DNA from: Azolla pinnata
Taxonomy: Eukaryota > Streptophyta > Polypodiopsida > Salviniales > Salviniaceae
NCBI GenBank assembly: GCA_037176905.1
Contig: JBBBWG010001648.1
Location: forward strand, 1 to 34,937
Length of the DNA: 34,937 nucleotides
Reading direction: 5' to 3'
The position numbers and the translations under genes were made by a program. Each line of letters opens with the position of its first letter. Position 1 is the first letter of the stretch. Below, piece after piece: positions 9,395 through 21,400 of this stretch. The notes under the pieces were generated by a model. The model was not told where the DNA came from, did not search any database, and saw only the letters and a program-made list of their open reading frames with translations.

Positions 9395-11265
9395 CACTGA
9401 TTTATGGCGACAAAGCAAGGCATATCGTGATATTTCACAAGAATTCCTCTTACTGATTATGCCTCGCTTGTTTTATTGTTCGAGAGCTAAACCATATTTA
9501 GGTTTCTTACTAGGAAGGACATTAGTGGGTTCTTCTAACTTTTTCTTGCCAAAATTTTGTTGAGTTGCCTTATCATTCTTGACAAAAACTCTATCCTTAA
9601 CAACTAAGGGTATACCTACATCTAAGACTTGATTTCCAAACCAAAGTTATCTCAGTTGCTTCAGTAAGAGTTATACATTTCTCTCTAGGCACTCATGGTT
9701 GAAGAAAATCTTTCAAAGTTGCAAATTATAGTCAAATATTTACTTTGGTATTATAACTTGCAAATTATAGTAAATTGTTTACTTCGGTATTATAATACTT
9801 TGGATAATCTCTCTATATTGGACTGCATATTCATGCATTAATAAGTTTCATTACATGACAAAAAACCAAACATTAAGAGACTCATTGCTCTTATTGGGAG
9901 GACCAAAATTATTGATAAACGTGATCTTGGATCATTATATGACTTAGGTACTTGATTAGCTTTAACTACTTTCTTCCACTACCTATGAGTTACATCTAAT
10001 AAGTAAAATGATTTATGTTCAATGTGTTTTTCATCGTTTGTGATCTCACACATTTGAAAAGTTTGTTATGTTCTAGAAAGTTTTGGAACTTTCTAGTTAC
10101 ATGCATGCATGTAATCTTAGAAATTTCTCTATCAATGTGCATAGCCCAAATACTTGTATAAATGCAAAGGTTCATCATGCTCAGGTGAAAACATTAGTTA
10201 CAAAATTTATATTTCAACTTCTTTTATGTCATGCCTCTCTATTCCTCGGTATCTTGTCCCTCAACAATATATTATCTATCAGTATCTTATCTCTTGCATT
10301 AGCTCTACTCTACTCTATCTGCTATCAATTTATGACAACTTAATCTTGAAACGCTTATTATCAAGAGGCAGCCTGATATTCAAAAAATTAGGCAATGCGA
10401 ATTAGAATCAAGAGCACATACCTTATCATTTTTCAAAACTCTTTGTCAAGCTACAATCAAGAGCACACAAATCGTAGTCTACTCCTTTTACTCTCTTGCT
10501 TCTCTTTGACAAGCTAATTGAATTGCAATATACATTCCTTGCAAGTTATGTTTATGATTATTGTTTCCTTTGTATAGTACGTATGTTTGTCTTTCAGCTC
10601 TTTGACACGGTTCATGCGAACATCACATGAATGTGCTGTTAATTTTTGTCGTACCCCCATAATAAAAAGAAGTCTTCGATATACAAACAGTTTGGTCTAT
10701 CTTATGGGCCATATCTACCTGAAAAAACCTTAAAATGTCATTCTTTCTGTTAATAACTAGATTAGTAACAATAATGATCATACTAACAACACCAGAATCT
10801 AGCTGAAGTTGTCCCAAATATCTCTAAACAGCAACACCTTTTGAGGTTCAAAATTGTCCACATTCTTTAGTCTTACCACCCTTGATTGATGCGATGATTG
10901 AACTAGAATATCACTGAGAATATGCAAGTAGATTAGTAAGTGCTTCTATAATGACAACTGTTGTGAGCTGTACTCGGCGCAAGTAAAACTATCGGTCTAG
11001 ATGTTTGAGATGTGGTATGCCATCTCCAAAATTTTTATTGTTCCATGACCAAGTCCTCGTGAGTGGAGATTCGAGTAAAACGAATAATCATCTGTATTAT
11101 GCCAAATATGCCTACTTATCATCAATAAACTCTCATTTGTGTGTGTCGTTAGATGGAGAATAAGCCACAGTAAAAATATCATTCAAATCAATAGAATGAA
11201 TGTAGCTTGGTAAAAAATTGACAAAAGTTCTAGACAGCTTGATAATTCAATCATCAACATCTTCT
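9395..11265. other. AT-rich intergenic DNA, no supported gene
   Basis: Only short unconnected open frames occur. A 50-odd-codon minus-strand frame at about 9505–9636 and minus frames near 10623–10817 and 10997–11182 look mildly protein-like but match no family I know. A short inverted repeat (AGAAAGTTTT/AACTTTCT) lies near 10074–10095. These may be old transposon debris. Confidence 0.4.
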
Positions 11266-11269
11266 TCAT

Positions 11270-12232
11270 GGATCATCCATCATCATCATCCTGAATCACA
11301 AATTAATCCATCCATCTCTCCAGCACATCATCATCACCATCATCACCACGCCAATATGTTTGTGTTGTGGCGATGAGTCGATCATGAGTCCATTCATCAC
11401 CATCATCCTAAAATCGTAAATCAGTGTCTCCATCCATCCATCCATCCATCCATCATCGCCACGACCACACCATCAACATCATCATCTTGTGTGTATGGTG
11501 ACGAGTCAATCATCAACATCGTCATGAATCATGAGTCCATCCATCATGACCATCATCATCGAGGGGGCAGGCTGATGGTGGGTGATGAGGCAATCAAACA
11601 ACATCATCATGGATGAGCAGAGTCTATCATCAGCTTTGACATCTATTCTACGTGTGTGTGATCAACCAATCATCGGTGATTTAGGAGTCCATCCATCCAT
11701 CCATCCATTCATCATCACCACCCTCATCACCACCATCACAGCCATCATCATCACCACCATCATCATCATCACCACCACCACCACCATCATCACCATCACC
11801 ACCATCATCATCATCACCACCATCACCACCATCACCATCATCATCACCACCACCATGGTGATCATCATGATCACCATCACCATCACCATAAGCACCCTCA
11901 CCCGCAACAGCACCACCACCACCACCACCACCATCACCATGATCATCATTGCCCCCTTCTCCATCATCACCATAAGCAGCCTCATCATATCATCATCGGC
12001 GCCAGCACCACGTCACCACCATCACCGTCACCACCATCACCACCATCACCATAAGCACTCTCATCATATTATCATCACCACCACTGCCATCATCATCGAT
12101 CACCACCATCATAACCATCTTCACCATCATCATATCATGATCACCACCACCATCATCATTATCGTCACCATCACCAGCTTTCATGACCATGATGATGATG
12201 ATGGTGATGATGGTGATGGTGGTGATGAGTGT
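11270..12232. repeat. CAT/CCA/ACC-rich simple-sequence tract, about 1 kb
   Basis: Nearly uninterrupted CAT, CAC and CCAT trinucleotide and tetranucleotide repeats with interspersed words such as GAGTCAATCATCAAC. Long open frames on both strands (Thr/Ile/His-rich on plus, Met/Val-rich on minus) follow from the repeat composition and are not genes. The tract ends about 50 bp before the pyrimidine-rich leader of the trihelix gene. Confidence 0.85.
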
Positions 12233-12285
12233 GAAAACAGATGAAAGCAGAGGAAACCTTGTACTTGTTGAAGTGTGAAATCATC

Positions 12286-12385
12286 GTCTTCTTCTTCTTC
12301 TTCTCCCTCTTCTCTGCAGATCGTCATCGTCTTCTTCTTCTTCTTCTTCTTCTTCTTCTGCTTCTTCTGCTGCTGCTGCCGCTGC
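12286..12385 (+). repeat. (CTT)n pyrimidine tract, putative 5' leader or promoter of the trihelix gene
   Basis: CTT repeats (12286–12303 and 12331–12367) pass into CTG/CCG triplets. Pyrimidine-rich stretches of this kind are common around plant transcription starts. The exact start site cannot be read from sequence. Confidence 0.45.
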
Positions 12386-14868
12386 CATTTCTCTGAGCTG
12401 GAGATCGCCATATCCATGGCCATCTTCTGCTTCCCCGCGAGCTTCCACCTTCTCCGAGCCTCCCCTGCTCCTTCAGCGCCGCCCCTCAAACCACCGCAGT
12501 GAACCTCGCCCCGCAAAGTCGACCGATCTAAGCTTCTTTACCCCTTTCCTTCTCCTCCCCCTTCTCCCTCCTCCTCCGTCTCCATGCCCCTCTGATCTGA
12601 ATTCCCTCCATGCTTTCAGAAGACTGATTCGCAGGTACAACCCCCCCAAACCCTGTCGAAGAAGTAGCTCTTCGAAAACCAACCGCAGATAATGGCTCTG
12701 TGCTCTCTCTCTTCTTTGTAACTGCTCCTCTCCTGAGAGGAAAGACGAATCTCTCGCCCCTCTCCGAGAGAGACCTTCTCCTCCGAAGGCACACAATTAG
12801 GTATGCATCCCTCGCCTCTTTTTGTTTCCCTGTTTGCTCTCTGCTTCCTCCCATTCCCCTTCTTCTCCTCTTCCTATGCTCGCTATGTATGTCCGAGTAT
12901 CGATCGGCTCACTCACTCAATGGTCCCCTTCCCTGAAATTTTGCGGTTCAGAGAGCAGGTGAAAAGAAACAGGTAATTTTGTCGGGCAGAGAGGATGGAT
13001 CGCTCTGTATCCTTTGCTTCTCTTTCTGTTCTCTCCTCCCCCCCCCCTTTCTTTGTACGATCAGTGTGTCGAATTCTGGATCCGTATTGGTTCCTGCAGA
13101 GTCTATTGCTTTCTAAGTAGGAAGGCGCAAACTGAAGCTTAATTGTTGACAGGAATTGTCTATTGTCGAAGGATTAGGGTTTATTTCCCCATTTCTTGCG
13201 TACGTGTATGATCTGTGTGAAATGATTCCTGCAGAGACTATTGTTTTCTTCATAGGAATATGCAAATGGAAGCTTTCATCGTCGACAGAAATGGTTGATT
13301 CTTGAAGATGTAGGGCTATTTCAATCTTTTCCGATACTATTTCCCTTCTTTTCCATGCCTGTAAGCATGTATGATCAAATGTGAATTTTGATGAATTCTG
13401 CTCCTTTTTCTCCCTCCATTTAGGTCATAGATTAGAAATTGAGCAAGCAGAGAAAACCCTACTGTTAAAACAGGTATGATGATGTACCATCAACCTCATC
13501 TTTGTTATGTTGAACCTGCTCATTTGAAATTCTGGGACATGTCTGTTACCTTTCCTCTTCCCATTGTATGATCATTTTTCCTGAATTCTTTCAGAAAACA
13601 GCCCCTAAGGAAGATGATAAAAACATATGCCTTTGCCTCGGAGAAATGATGAGAAAATCCAAAGTTTTCCATACTTCAATGGTGTCCTTTCAAAGGTGTT
13701 ACAGGGGCCTCCTTCTGTTTGACACCTTTGTCTCTCTTTCCCTTCTCCTCTCTGGTTTCTGGTAGTGAGTATCCATAAAATTTTGGTCAAAAACATTATA
13801 ATGATTGCTGTGCAGCGCAGAAACTCAGGCTCCAGAGTGCAAATGAACAGAAAGTTTCCGTTATCGAAATTGATGTAACAGATATTTAGGGTTTCTCTAT
13901 CTGTCTTGAAGTTTCTCTGTCAAGTTTCTGGGCATCTAGTGAAATTCTGGTGTTGAAAAATTTTGCATCTTTGCAAACTTATGTCTGAGTTTCTCCCGTG
14001 ATTCTGCGATGAGAGCTTTGATAGATACTATTACGGTGATTTTTTTTCCAGATTTCACCTCTGCTTCCACATGTAGTTTAAAAACTTAAAATCTTTTTTA
14101 AATTCGTGAAGTATTTGTTAGTTTTCCTCCCCTGCCATTTCTGATGAAATTTGTCTGGTACACAGCTGACTTTGGCGTTGTCGAAGGGAAGAAGAAGATG
14201 TTTCTTCCCCTTCGTTTCTGTGTTTCTTTTGTGATTTTTTTATGAGGTTTGATCAATATGATGAAATTTTTAACATATTTTGGGTCTTATTAAACTTGTT
14301 AATTTGAGATCTTGACGCATCTACGGGAGGGACACATCCTGTTTTTTGTGAACTTCTTCTTAAGTGTTGATATGGGATGGAATTCGGCAGACACACAATT
14401 GGCTATTTGTGCTTGAGATCTTGGAAGATGTAGGGGAGAAAGAAATCATTGTGCTCAACCAGCTTGTAAAATCTGACTGAAATTTCCTCTGCTCATATGA
14501 TGCTTTGCAGATACGATGGAGCTGTATGGGTTCTCTCAGCTCAAATCCATTCCGTTTGAGAATTTCAATGCAGATAAGGAAAGAACAAACCATGGAATTC
14601 TGCAGGAGCGTTTCATGGGTTTGTGATGAAATTCGTCAAAGGTAGGAAGACGCAGCTGCTTGCTTTGAGAACTTGGCGGGCTCTTAAGAGGGGGAAGGGG
14701 GGAGACTGGGGGGTTGGGGAGGGAAAGAATCAGTCGTGTGCACCATGTGAAAGCCTCTCTTTACCATTGGCTATGAAGATCGAGAGCAAGAGCGAGTAGT
14801 TGTTGATACGCCTTGCTGAAGCTTTTCTGTGTAAATGTGTGTGTGTGTGGAATAGCTTGTGGGAAGCC
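12386..14868 (+). other. Long, probably spliced 5' leader of the trihelix gene
   Basis: 2.4 kb of C/T-rich sequence without a credible coding exon. It holds several donor-like sites, such as CGCAG|GTACAA at 12633, TTAG|GTATGC at 12800 and AAAG|GTAGGA at 14641. A strong acceptor, TGCTTTGCAG|ATACGATGG, lies at 14510. I infer one or more leader introns and perhaps alternative first exons. Which are used cannot be decided without transcripts. A 36-codon upstream frame lies at 14516–14626. Confidence 0.4.
14516..14626 (+). CDS. Upstream ORF in the trihelix leader (36 aa)
   Basis: An ATG six bases into the exon-like segment after the acceptor at 14510 opens a 36-codon frame (start MELYGFSQLKSIPF, end ERFMGL) with a TGA stop 242 bases before the main ATG. 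If the mature leader contains it, it could reduce translation of the trihelix protein. Peptide conservation is unknown, so a real uORF is an inference. Confidence 0.3.
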   Translation: MELYGFSQLKSIPFENFNADKERTNHGILQERFMGL

Positions 14869-16539
14869 ATGTCACAGAAGGATGAACTTGATGATGATGA
14901 TGATGGGTCCGACTCATCTTCTACAGAAGATGTAAGTGAGGAGGAATCACAAGACTCCTTAACAATGGGGGATGAGACGGCTCCCTCCACCAACTTTACA
15001 AATCTTTCATCGTATGCTGGCTCTGGCTCTGGCTCTGGTGATGGAGCTACCATGAAACCACCTTACCTGACAGGAACCCATGACAAAGATAACCTGATTA
15101 TGGGAAGAGTGCAGCTGTCGTCGTCATCACAAGGTTTTACGAGTGCTCACAATGAAGATGAGAAAAAGAAAGAGCATAAGAAGAGATCGAAGAATTGGAC
15201 TCGAGCTGAGACCTTGAAGCTGATCAAGGCGAGAAGTGAGCTTGATGAGAGGTTCCGAAGAAGCGGTCGGAAAGTCCCGCTGTGGGATGAGATCGCTCTT
15301 TCCTTGCAAAGAGCGAATTTCTCTCGCGATGGCCAGCAATGCAAAGACAAGTGGGAGAAGCTCACTGCAGGGTACAAAGAGGTCCGAGATGGTTCTCGAG
15401 AGAAAGAAGATCATCCTTTCTATGAAGAGCTCCATTCTTTGCTTTCATGGAAATCTTACAAAAGAGAGAATGAAGATGGGCTTCACACCATGCGAAGAGA
15501 CGATGCACCAGGGCCCAGCAGTGATGGAAATGCTGCAAAGCGTGTGAAATTCGAGCTTGGAAATGACCATAATGTGAATACCTGGGGTCCAGCAGGGCCA
15601 TCCTTTGGGGTGAACAGCAATAACAATAACAATAACAGTAATTACAACCAAGGGGAGATTCCCATGGATCCGAGAGATTCTTGGAGACGGGAACATGTAT
15701 CTCCGATGAAGTCGAGGATTAGTCATAACAATATTAGTAGTAGCAGTAGTAGAGGAGAGAGCTGCTCTTTGCTCGACCTCGAGGCCGTACAAGAGCTCCT
15801 CGATGCTGTCATCAGCAAGCAGCAGATGTTTTTCAAAGAGCTGCTGGATGCGGTAGACAGGAAAGAGCAGCTGATAGAGCAGATGAGGTATGAAAGGGAA
15901 GAGAAGTGGAGAGCAGAGGAGCGTGCGCAGCGATATGCGTTCAATAATGCGATGATCGTGCTGACACAAAGGCTGTTAGGAGACAAGCCTCCTCCTCCTC
16001 CCCCTCCCCCTCCTCCTCCTCCTCCCCCTCCTCCTCCTCCGATGGCTTCGAATGCTACAGTTCTTTCTTCTCCGATGAACACGATGATGACAACAGCCGT
16101 GTCATCTCCACCGATGATGGCAATGGTTACGAGCAATGGGCTTCTCTTGAACCCAAAGAAGAGGTCTAAGAACTGGAAGAAATCGGAGGTCTTTACGCTC
16201 ATCAAGCTGCGGAGGGATATGGAGAGCCGCTTCCTGCAGTCTACCAGGAGAGCTGGCCTTTGGGAAGAGATGGGCGAGAAGCTGGCGTCAATGGGCATTC
16301 AAAGGGATGGGAAACAGTGCCGCGAGAAATGGGATAAGCTCATGGCTGAATACAAAGACGTGATTGATGGTCGGAAAGATAGGGAAGAGAGCCCCTACTT
16401 CAAGGAGCTCTCCACATTCATGAAGAAAGTCAAGGAAACCGAAGAAGCGAATTCTTCACTGGAGGTGATGATCCTTCAGAATAAGGAGCCAGAGGAAGTG
16501 GTGGCTGTAGATGCAACAAACTACCCCATTTCATCATGA
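14869..16539 (+). CDS. Trihelix (GT-factor) transcription factor with two trihelix domains
   Basis: An intronless 556-aa nuclear DNA-binding protein. The frame is open from 14800, but the first ATG is at 14869 (MSQKDELDDDDD, in the context GAAGCCATGT), so I start there. Order of parts: acidic/Ser-rich N-terminus; trihelix 1 at about 104–192, with spaced tryptophans W110, W139 and W162 and an F/Y-x-E-L fourth helix (FYEEL); Asn-rich linker; charged, probably coiled-coil segment at about 300–372; a run of 18 prolines (374–391); trihelix 2 at about 430–518 with W436, W465 and W488. Both trihelices are preceded by KKRSKNW, which may double as nuclear-localisation signals. Trihelix factors bind GT-type light- or stress-response elements, usually as dimers. 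Two domains recall the GT-2 group, but the domain sequences look closer to other clades, so subgroup and targets are left open. The 3' end of the CDS is tandemly duplicated. Confidence 0.9.
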   Translation: MSQKDELDDDDDGSDSSSTEDVSEEESQDSLTMGDETAPSTNFTNLSSYAGSGSGSGDGATMKPPYLTGTHDKDNLIMGRVQLSSSSQGFTSAHNEDEKKKEHKKRSKNWTRAETLKLIKARSELDERFRRSGRKVPLWDEIALSLQRANFSRDGQQCKDKWEKLTAGYKEVRDGSREKEDHPFYEELHSLLSWKSYKRENEDGLHTMRRDDAPGPSSDGNAAKRVKFELGNDHNVNTWGPAGPSFGVNSNNNNNNSNYNQGEIPMDPRDSWRREHVSPMKSRISHNNISSSSSRGESCSLLDLEAVQELLDAVISKQQMFFKELLDAVDRKEQLIEQMRYEREEKWRAEERAQRYAFNNAMIVLTQRLLGDKPPPPPPPPPPPPPPPPPPMASNATVLSSPMNTMMTTAVSSPPMMAMVTSNGLLLNPKKRSKNWKKSEVFTLIKLRRDMESRFLQSTRRAGLWEEMGEKLASMGIQRDGKQCREKWDKLMAEYKDVIDGRKDREESPYFKELSTFMKKVKETEEANSSLEVMILQNKEPEEVVAVDATNYPISS

Positions 16540-16692
16540 GATAACTTCAAAAAACAAAATGTCAAGGAAACCGAAGAAGCGAATTCTTCACTGGAGGTGA
16601 TGATCCTTCAGAATAAGGAGCCAGAGGAGGTGGTGGCTGTAGATGCAACAAACTACCCCATTTCATCATGAGATTTCTTCAAAAAACAAAAA
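16429..16692 (+). repeat. 132-bp tandem duplication spanning the trihelix stop codon
   Basis: Copy 1 (16429–16560) holds the last 36 codons, the TGA and 21 bp of 3' UTR. Copy 2 (16561–16692) follows immediately. By eye they differ at four positions. The period is divisible by three, so copy 2 is in frame with the CDS after the stop. Confidence 0.95.
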
Positions 16693-18465
16693 AAGGGAAA
16701 AGACACAAAAAGATTGCTGAACAACAACATTTTGTCTGCGTCAACAACTACATCGCATGGGTCTCTTGTTACGGCATCTCTAACAGAACGAGATCTCATC
16801 GACAATAAGAAAAAGTAAGAAAAGCAAGAGAGTCGAAACAATCTGAAACACCAGCCATTGTTTATATATATGTTTATGATGGCGGTAAAAAAAACATTTT
16901 TATCTCATAGCGAGGTCTTTCTTGGATGGGCAGGTTTCAGGTTTAGGGTTTAGTTTATAGGTTTAGGCTTTAGTTTTAGAGATGTTTTTCTTTCTTTTAC
17001 CTTGTACAACTACAGGATTCGATATGTCCAGGAACAGATACACATGATGGGATAATGTTCGCCGTGATTTCTCCACTCTTTTCCAGATAGAGGAATGCAT
17101 TCTTGTAGGCAAAAGAAACAGGCAAGTTATTATATATATAGATCTATATAAATATATGTGCTATATATATATTTGTATTCATGTCCAAAGAATTTGAGAA
17201 GCTGCGTAAAAACTATATGCTAGAAATTTAACTGTGTACTTCTTGTTGTCTATGAAGAAGGCTTATAAGTTAAATGCTATATTCCCATTCTTATTTTTGA
17301 CTGTTAAACGGAAAAATAGCAAAAGCCTGCTACTTGTTAATCTTGTTCTTGACTGTGGATCTCATTTATTTCTTTTACTATCGAGTTAAGTATGAAGATT
17401 TCTATATTGTGGGATCTAACTAAAGTTTTCTCACTGTATGAACTTTGGGTATGTGTACATTGACTCAGGAATGCAGATCAGGATAACTATGGAAGTAGAG
17501 ATTGTGTAGAACAACACCTGGTTAAGGTGTACAATAACTCAGGAATGCAGAGCGTAAATGTATGGGGCATCTCTCATGTATGGCCAATGAAATCAGTGAA
17601 ATATGTGAGAATACCATCATTTGAAACTTTTCTGAATAACACTTCCAAATTGACGCCATCCCTTTGGTTTCCAATCAATAGTTCGCTCAGCCATGTATAT
17701 TTGTGACTAATATCTTTTGACCTTACCCTAGCTTTCAGGATTTCAGACTTCAATTTGCTAATGCGTTTTGCACTGGTGAATTTCGAATTTCAAATCCTTT
17801 TTAATATATATGTAGTTTGCAGCACTGATGCATTGTACAGATTCGTCGCATCCAGCTGTAATCTTCAGAAACAATTTTTATATTAAAGGCACATTAATGC
17901 AATCAACCAAAACAATTTCTACCGAATTACATGTTCTAACAAAAGAAAAAACTATCGATGTTTTGTGGTTTTTGCTTACGAATCCACTTTATGGCCGTTA
18001 ATTGCAAAGAACTAGCAAGAAAACTTTATGATAACGCAATTCGTGCGTATCAAAAAGAAGAATATGAGACATTTCGGACAATAAATTTGAAGGACAAAAG
18101 TATGGGATTCTTGCAACAGCTCGAATAAAGAGGGTATATACTTGTACATATGATTCAAGAAAGACAAATCAGCAGTTCACTTTTTCAGAGAGGACGAACA
18201 TCTTTCTTGCATGTCTGTTGTTATTATAAAACTTGCTGCTAAGGCCCAGGAGGAGAATTATTCTTAAAATTGTGTTAAATCTATAGCAATATACTTGAGT
18301 TTCCTGAGTGTGGGCCATCGCTGTTAACTCAACCTCCTAGCATTTTGCTCAGATCAATCAGCCTTTACTCCAAGTAAAGTTATTTTCCTCGACAAAAAAA
18401 GATTGATTGAGCAAGAGTGGTGAACTGAAACTAGGATAGTGACAGTGTTATAATAGTGTTACGAA
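16693..18465. other. Region between convergent trihelix and PGK genes
   Basis: Contains the expected 3' UTRs, but poly(A) sites are not clear. A degenerate telomere-like stretch (TTTAGGGTTTAG and variants) lies at about 16936–16976. AT microsatellites lie at 17130–17172. A word of about 15 bases, ACTCAGGAATGCAGA, occurs at 17463 and 17537. No gene is visible. Confidence 0.4.
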
Positions 18466-21400
18466 TCAAGCATCATCGAGCGCAGCAACGCCAGGTAAAA
18501 CCTTCCCTTCTAATAACTCCAGACTCGCTCCACCACCAGTGGATATGTGGCTTACCTTGTCAGCTACACCCACTTTCTCTACTGCAGCAACAGAATCACC
18601 TCCTCCAACAATAGTAGTAACACCATTCCCAGTCAATTCAGCTAACTTTTTCGCAACAGCCTGGAATGGTAACACACAAAAAAATATGATGGCTTCCTAT
18701 GAATCCGAAGCAATATTGATCGCACCAAATTACAGCTTAAACACATATGCTTTTGATTATGAGAAGAACAGGCAGAAATCATAAGAGTTTCCCCAGACTG
18801 GAACTTTCAAAGCCTCAAAAACATGTATCACATTCGAAGGGCTGACAGTAAAGACAGGGTCAATGAACTATCTTAATCATTGAGGTTAAACATAGTTTTC
18901 CAAATGCCCTCTTAAATTGAGGTTACCCAAATTTGCAATTAGTTTTTTAATGGTTGATTTTTTTATTAAGCATCAAGTTCCATAAACTCGAGACACAAAC
19001 ACCTACCATTGAGAGAGAAACTGAAAGAAAATCACACATAGCTAGAACAAGAAAGCAAGAGGAGGTAAAACACACCTCAGTGCCCAAAGCAAACTTCTCA
19101 AACTCGAAAACTCCCATTGGGCCATTCCAGATCACCGTTTTTGTAGTGTCCAATACCTCACTGAAGTTCTTGATAGAGTCAGGACCAATGTCCAAACCCA
19201 TCCATCCATCTGGAATAGCTGAGGCAGGAACAACCTACAAGAAAGGAACACCTTAAATTTTGCATCAAAGCTTCCGCAGATTATATTCATTACAGTGAGA
19301 GAAATGACTCGATATTGTGAAGAAAATACTGTTCAACAACATATCGTCACTAGTACCTTGCTGTCAGCATCAGGAGCAAACTTATCAGCTATAACCACAT
19401 CAGTTGGCAATAGAAGAGAGATGCCTTTAGCCTGGGCTTTCTTAATAAGGTCTGTGGCAAGTTCCAACTTGTCATCTTCTACCAAGGAAGCACCTACTGA
19501 CAAACCTTGAGCTTTATAAAATGTAAAGATCATTCCACCACCCAGCAAAAGAATATCACATTTCTCCAGCAGAGCTTCGATCACTCCTATTTTTGAAGAA
19601 ACTTTAGACCCTCCAATTATGGCTGCGAATGGCCGAGTGGGGTTGGAGATGGCACCGACCAAATAGTCTAGTTCCTATGTTCATTAAAATATCGGTAAAG
19701 AAAAGTCTATGTCACTGTAGATGCAAAATGAGAAACTGTACATATGTGGTTCCTACATATCAACCACAACCAATTATACAACTGAGAAAGAGAGAACATT
19801 GTGACAAAACATCAAGAGAAGGATGTGAGAACAAACCAAAGATCTTTCTACCTAAAAAACATACCAACTCAATAAGTCTATGAGGAATAGATGATTCTGC
19901 AGTGGCCAATGCTAATAGAAATACACAAGAATAACAGATGCAAGTTGTGAGAACATTGGCTGACTACTATCTAGAAGCCATCACAATTAATCCTATTCCA
20001 ATTTTATACCACTTTTACACCACAAAGTTTAATAATGCATCCCTTTCCCCTCCTTCTTGCAATTACAAATGGGGCTATTTGAGCACTTACATAATCATCC
20101 CACCTCCTCTCTCGCTCTCTGGCGATCCAGTTTATGATTATTTGGGCAATTACATGACCAAATTAATCCCTGAAATCAAGCGTAGCAGTAATTGGGCAAT
20201 TACATGGCCGATCCATCCCCTTTATCCCTCTTTCTTGCAATCGAATATAACATTATTCTGTCAATTACATTACCAATGCATCCTACCTCTCTATTTTTGA
20301 AATTTGAAACTCACTAGAAGGGCACTTGGGAGATAACAAAAACTATGGAACATTTGGAGGGAAACAAAAGAGGGTGATCTCGAAGTATTTTATCCCTCAA
20401 GCAAATCAAAGCTGCAAGATCCATGGAGACAGATGCGACAGTGCAGATAAGATCCACAAACAATCCAAGGGTGGATTTCTTACCTTTTGGAGAAGAAATC
20501 CAGCAACACAAGGGCTGAGATATTTGGTTACACCCTCAGTCGAGGCATGAGCTCTATGCGCTGTACCGAATGCATCATTCACATAGAGATCTGCAACTGA
20601 AGCCAGCTTCTTGGCATGTTCCGGATCATTCTTCTCTTCTTCTTTGTAGAACCTCACATTCTCTAGCAGCAGAACATCACCATCTTTCAGAAGGGCTACC
20701 TTCTTCTCCACTTCGTCTCCAATCGAATCATCTGCCTTCTCCACCTGCCTCAGATCGAAATCACCCAAGTGGTTCAAAATCGCCCCATCGCATGACAGCG
20801 TGTTTCTTATAACTTGACAAGAGCGATAAAGTCAGGTGAAGTGCAGTGATTATATACCTTAACTCCCAGAAGCTCGGAGAGCCTAGGAACTAACGGAGTC
20901 AAACGATACTTTTCCGTCACACCCTTAGGACGTCCCTGCTCGGTTTTTCAGACAGGAAAAAATTAACTTTAACTTACCAGCACTTTGACGTAATGCAAGG
21001 ATTTTCAAATACTTACACATCACAGAGTAAGGAAAAAAATGCCGATTCCTAGGCAATGCATACATGGGCAATAACAAAACCCCAATGGTAAACAAAAAAC
21101 CAGTAACTTTATTATGCTTCTACCTTCTGCTTAGGTCCAATCAATGACCAAAACCCTAAAACCTAAACAATACACACGTACATACAACAACGTAATTGAC
21201 AAACAAAAAATTCAAATATTTGAATTATATTTCCATCTTCTTCTGTGGTCCAATCAAGCGTCAAACCTAAACCCTAAGCGATAAATCCAATAGCATTACA
21301 ACGCCCGATGATACGCAGAAAACACAGAATTTGCATGCTTTATTTTCAGCGTCGATCTGATGGAGAACTAGACCCCCAACCTTCAACTCTATTTATTGCA

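Noticed and set aside
9505-9636. Minus-strand frame of about 50 codons containing KPKYGLALEQ, resembling a real peptide
   Set aside because: Too short, no splice partners and no family recognised. It may be transposon debris but cannot be supported.
11270-12232. Possible CRISPR-like or other ordered spacer array
   Set aside because: There are no constant repeats separated by unique spacers. It is eukaryotic simple sequence.
11582-12244. 220-codon plus-strand frame rich in Thr, Ile and His, and a Met/Val-rich frame opposite
   Set aside because: Both follow directly from the CAT/CAC simple repeat. They have no start context, no splice context and no domain.
14800-14868. Upstream extension of the trihelix frame by 23 codons
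   Set aside because: The frame begins at TTG, and the first ATG in frame is at 14869 in a better context, so I chose the shorter protein.
15445-16298. Minus-strand frames of 174 and 191 codons inside the trihelix gene
   Set aside because: Shadows of the trihelix CDS; the Gly-rich run is the complement of the polyproline tract.
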